Assembly (NCBI GenBank): GCA_026168455.1
Contig: CM047425.1
Location: 46,696,362 to 46,760,361 of the forward strand
Reading direction: 5' to 3'
DNA length: 64,000 bases
Origin: Theocolax elegans
Lineage: Eukaryota; Arthropoda; Insecta; Hymenoptera; Cerocephalidae
The translations under genes were made by a program, and so were the position numbers. Shown here in pieces: positions 60,933-64,000 of the stretch. Below the pieces are notes generated by a model. That model saw only the letters and a list, made by a program, of their open reading frames with translations. It did not search any database and was not told the DNA's origin. Every line of letters begins with the position of its first letter. The stretch's first letter is position 1.

Positions 60933-61985
60933 ATTCACCTAGGAAGCAGCCAAAAATTCCCGCAGCAACGTAGCACTCAGGAAAAGCAGCAACAGTTGGC
61001 CCGACGTCACCAGTTAATCGGGCGCCGTGCTGTGAGAGTGAGTAAGAGCGAAGATCCGAGTTGGACTGTCCCGTCTACACCTGGAATGGTGAGAACCAAT
61101 TAGCCGATTAAAGAACATAAATGGAACGATATTAAATATTTACCTCGTAGACAACATCACCAAGAATACCGTTCTCTCCGTAGAAAGCAATAGCCTATGC
61201 GAAGTCATCCGCTTCGATTCAGTACGGCCGCGAGCACTCACTCTACAATGCGCGCGAGACGGCGGCGGCCGACGGACGACTCGACACAAGAAATTGCGCG
61301 CGCACGTCGGGCCCGAGCAACGAACCAGCGAACGAGCCGGAGCTCGAGAGAGCTCATCGGGATGCCATCGTGGCAACATAAACTACGACCGCTATCGCCT
61401 ATTTTCTGTGTATGTGTGTGCGTGTGAACAAGCCGCATAGAGCAGCAACTCGAGGAGATGATCTCCGCAGAGCAATGATGGGTGCACGTCCTCGCACCGG
61501 GTATCCGGCGATCTCCTTCCTCTTCGTAAGTGTGCTTTCCCTTGCTCCTCTTTCTCCCTACTTCTCCCCTCGCATATGAATTTTAAGAATAACGAAATTG
61601 ACGAAACTCAAGAACTTTAAAATGAAATATCTCAATGTAAAAATGAGCTATTTGAGCAAACTCAACGGCATTTGAAAGAACAAGACTTACACTTTCAGAT
61701 ACCATTGGTGGTTTTTTGAGAAAAAAGAATATGATGATGCTACATAGCCTCAAATATAGACAAAAATCACGATTTTTGCACTTTTAGGTTAGGATATCTT
61801 AAAATCCTGACGTGATAGAGCAATTCGGACAAATTATTTTGGAAAAATTACTTTGGGAAGAACTCTTCACTTTCTTAGAACAATTCAAATATCTTTTTTA
61901 GCAGACCTGTGTTATCAGTATTATTTCTTTTAATTATGCATTTATTTTGCCTTTGACGCCACGCCCTAATCCCCAACGTGACCGT
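60933..61985. other. Unassigned sequence, GC-rich then AT-rich
   Basis: 61190-61345 is GC-rich (GCGCGCGAGACGGCGGCGG and similar) and could be a decayed LTR or leader of the Gypsy element, but no paired LTR is visible. 61570-61980 is AT-rich with no open frame of note. Nothing else can be supported. Confidence 0.35.
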
Positions 61986-61986
61986 T

Positions 61987-61987
<1 letters not shown>

Positions 61988-62030
<43 letters not shown>
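61988..62030. repeat. (TA)n microsatellite
   Basis: A pure alternating TA run of about 40 bases is followed by a short (GT)n at 62046-62058. Confidence 0.9.
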
Positions 62031-62033
<3 letters not shown>

Positions 62034-62117
62034 GAAGATATATACGTGTGTGTGTGTATGCTGAATCCTAAAATCTTAAAAGCGGCGAAATATTTATAGA
62101 ATATAGAGAGAGATATA

Positions 62118-63041
62118 TATGCGTCGTTCTCTGTGAAATCGAAGATGAAAAAAATGATTACTGCTATAACTATGGGAATATGTTTTAACAACGTCCAGTA
62201 TTTCACCTATTTTTTTCAGATTTTTTGGGGACCATTATTTTAAGTTACAGGGAGTCAAAATTGACATTTGAGCACTTTTTGCATTATATGCCCATTTTCA
62301 TGAATTTGTAGCTCCAAGGGGATGCATTTTTCACTAAAAACATAAATATGACTTTTTTGTAAAATTTTCTGAATTTTTAATTAAAAATTCTTTTAAAATC
62401 ATAAATGTATGCTGTCACACTCCTGTAAGTCATTTAAACCTTAAATAGTGAAAATCAACAATTCTGCTCTGGACTCTGAAAACCTAATACTGTCTAAAAG
62501 ATGTCTTTTTATAGTCAGAAACTGCCTATAATTTTCCAGAGTGGGTCTAAATTATTAAGATCACTTATGGTCAAAATATCTGGGAAAAGTGCCCGAAATA
62601 TTAATAGAAATGTATATTTGTTGCCTTATAACGATGAATCTATTAGCATGATCATTGCAAAAAAATTTATGCACTTACCTTGGAGTGGTAGAAAAGTATC
62701 AGCACTTGTTTCAGAATCCATCTAATCCCCTGTAAGCTGCTAAGAATACAAATATTATTGTACAATTATAAAAAAATAATTTTTAACATTTATAATGTTG
62801 GATTTTCAATTATACAACCACTTTAAGAATTATGATATTAATCTGTAGGATTACTATAAAAGTATCAACATTATTATTATTATTATTCTGCCATACATTG
62901 TTTAAATTTCACAAATTTGTCACTGTCAATTAGTCATATTAATCATTGTAATTTCAGAACTGATTTGTTAATATATTTTTTGTATTAATTACGTATCCAA
63001 TATTGTTATAATAATAATATTGATACATTTATATTAATCCT
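62118..63041 (-). mobile_element. AT-rich dispersed element, copy 2 (inverted relative to 48073-48985)
   Basis: Reverse-complement alignment to 48073-48985 is co-linear from the CTCTGTGAAATCGAAGATG end to the AGGATTA end. The terminal 195-bp inverted-repeat module is 62847-63041. Of the splice-like signals, the donor is kept (GTAAGT on the minus strand). The acceptor reads TTTCGGG instead of TTTCAGG, so it is lost. Beyond 63041, about 70 bases (63042-63111) repeat the sequence left of 62847 in the opposite orientation, so this copy is the centre of a larger palindrome. Confidence 0.65.
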
Positions 63042-63111
63042 TCCGATTAGTATCATAATTCTTATAGTGGTTGTAAAATTAAAAATCCAGTATTATAAAT
63101 ATTTATTTATA

Positions 63112-64000
63112 TATATATATAAATATATACATAAAGGCTGCGCCCCCTGAACGCTTCGCGCTCGAAACCCCTGTTTTTGGATTATTAAATTAAAAATGAA
63201 AAAAAAATGACATTGAATTTCTGCGAACTTCGGTAATTTTTCATAAATTTTCAAAAAAAGTCACAATATTATAAAGAAATTTAAAACCTCCCTGTATTTG
63301 GATTATTAAATTAAATAAGAAAAACAAAGTTTTAGATTGAAGATACCTGAATTTCGGTAATTTATCACCAATTTTCAAGAAAAGCCACAATGCATCGAAT
63401 TTTCCTGAATTTTTGATAATTTATAATGAATTTAAAAAAAACACCCTATTTTCATATTATTTAATTATAAAGAAAACAAAATATGATGTGCAATTTTGTT
63501 AAATTTTGAATATTTATCATGAATTTTCAAGAAACCCCACAAATTGCATTGAATTTTCCTGAATTTTATACGTAATAAATAATTTAAAAAAAAAACACTA
63601 TTCTTAAGAACCACCCGATGCATTGTAATTCCTAGTTTTTAAATAATTTCCAAAAACTATTCAAATAAGCAACCTCTTACATAGTACATTTTAAAATATT
63701 AATAATTTATTACAAAATTTCTAAGAAAAATCACAAATTGCCCCCGCCCCTCAGCACGCTTCACGCGCAAGCCCCCTATTTTTAATTTCGATGTATATTT
63801 TTTCTGGGATTTGATCGCAGTTTTTGTAAGTATCTAGCGAGATGCCAACGTAGTCAATTTGCCGTTTTCCCGTGCGCACATACATGCGAGTCGGTGAAAC
63901 ACGGCCTTATTGAATTAGGTAACGTGTTGCTAATTTATAAATTTTCTGGCAAGCATTTGATAGATATTTCACATGCTAAGAAATGTATTCTTGCTGCTTA
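63112..64000. repeat. Degenerate AT-rich tandem repeats with GC-rich bookends
   Basis: Related phrases (GGATTATTAAATTAAA; CGGTAATTTTTCATAAATTT; AAGTCACAA) recur at roughly 110-130 base spacing between 63170 and 63740, in strongly decayed form. CGCCCCCTGAACGCTTCGCG near 63130 and a related block CCGCCCCTCAGCACGCTTCACG near 63745 bracket them as direct repeats. The last ~200 bases show no recognisable feature. Confidence 0.5.

Overview
This is eukaryotic, repeat-dominated DNA, most probably from an insect. Evidence for that is an R1-clade LINE, Ty3/Gypsy elements, a piggyBac-type transposase, a Mutator-like transposase of the kind common in arthropod genomes, and (CA)n/(CG)n tracts. A hymenopteran is plausible but not shown. 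I find no intact host protein-coding gene, no rRNA and no CRISPR array. Nearly all short open frames are incidental to repeats.

Layout. 1-922 (minus strand): a broken Gypsy-type gag running off the window start, followed at about 930-1595 by a candidate LTR. 1860-44474: one giant AT-rich satellite array of about 263-bp monomers, roughly 130 copies after subtracting insertions. The array contains two kinds of inserted tRNA-derived element that were amplified together with it. (i) Eight copies of an element flanked by TTAA, one of 225 bp and seven of about 687 bp, carrying one or two minus-strand tRNA-like units. (ii) Six copies of a ~410-bp element carrying a plus-strand tRNA-Met-like unit. 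In total there are 21 tRNA-like units, each with recognisable A and B boxes and, where I checked, a T6 run just downstream. Sequence variants alternate between successive ~5.08-kb blocks, so the real higher-order period between 8 and 28 kb is about 10.16 kb. A ~6-kb segment (26.4-32 kb) is repeated at 36.5-42 kb, and the last element copy is a mosaic of two others.

44.5-64 kb: a graveyard of dispersed elements. It holds an R1-type LINE (45.7-48.07 kb), broken by an insertion whose near-perfect 121-bp palindrome carries hammerhead-ribozyme-like cores. An element at 48.07-48.99 kb recurs inverted at 62.12-63.04 kb. A 1.46-kb terminal-inverted-repeat element lies at 49.03-50.49 kb. A dead piggyBac-type transposase lies at 52.7-54.05 kb. 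A Gypsy pol (56.4-57.85 kb and 60.51-60.93 kb) is split by a dead Mutator-like element. A ~420-bp dispersed repeat occurs at 45.2 and 56.0 kb.

The most notable structure is the satellite seeded with repeated, oriented Pol III-type cassettes, one family of which sits between TTAA-flanked inverted termini. Whether the cassettes are transcribed or matter for chromatin cannot be judged from sequence alone. Two array segments (about 14.5-18.1 kb and 34.4-36.4 kb) are rich in single-base indels, so part of the array may be imperfectly assembled.
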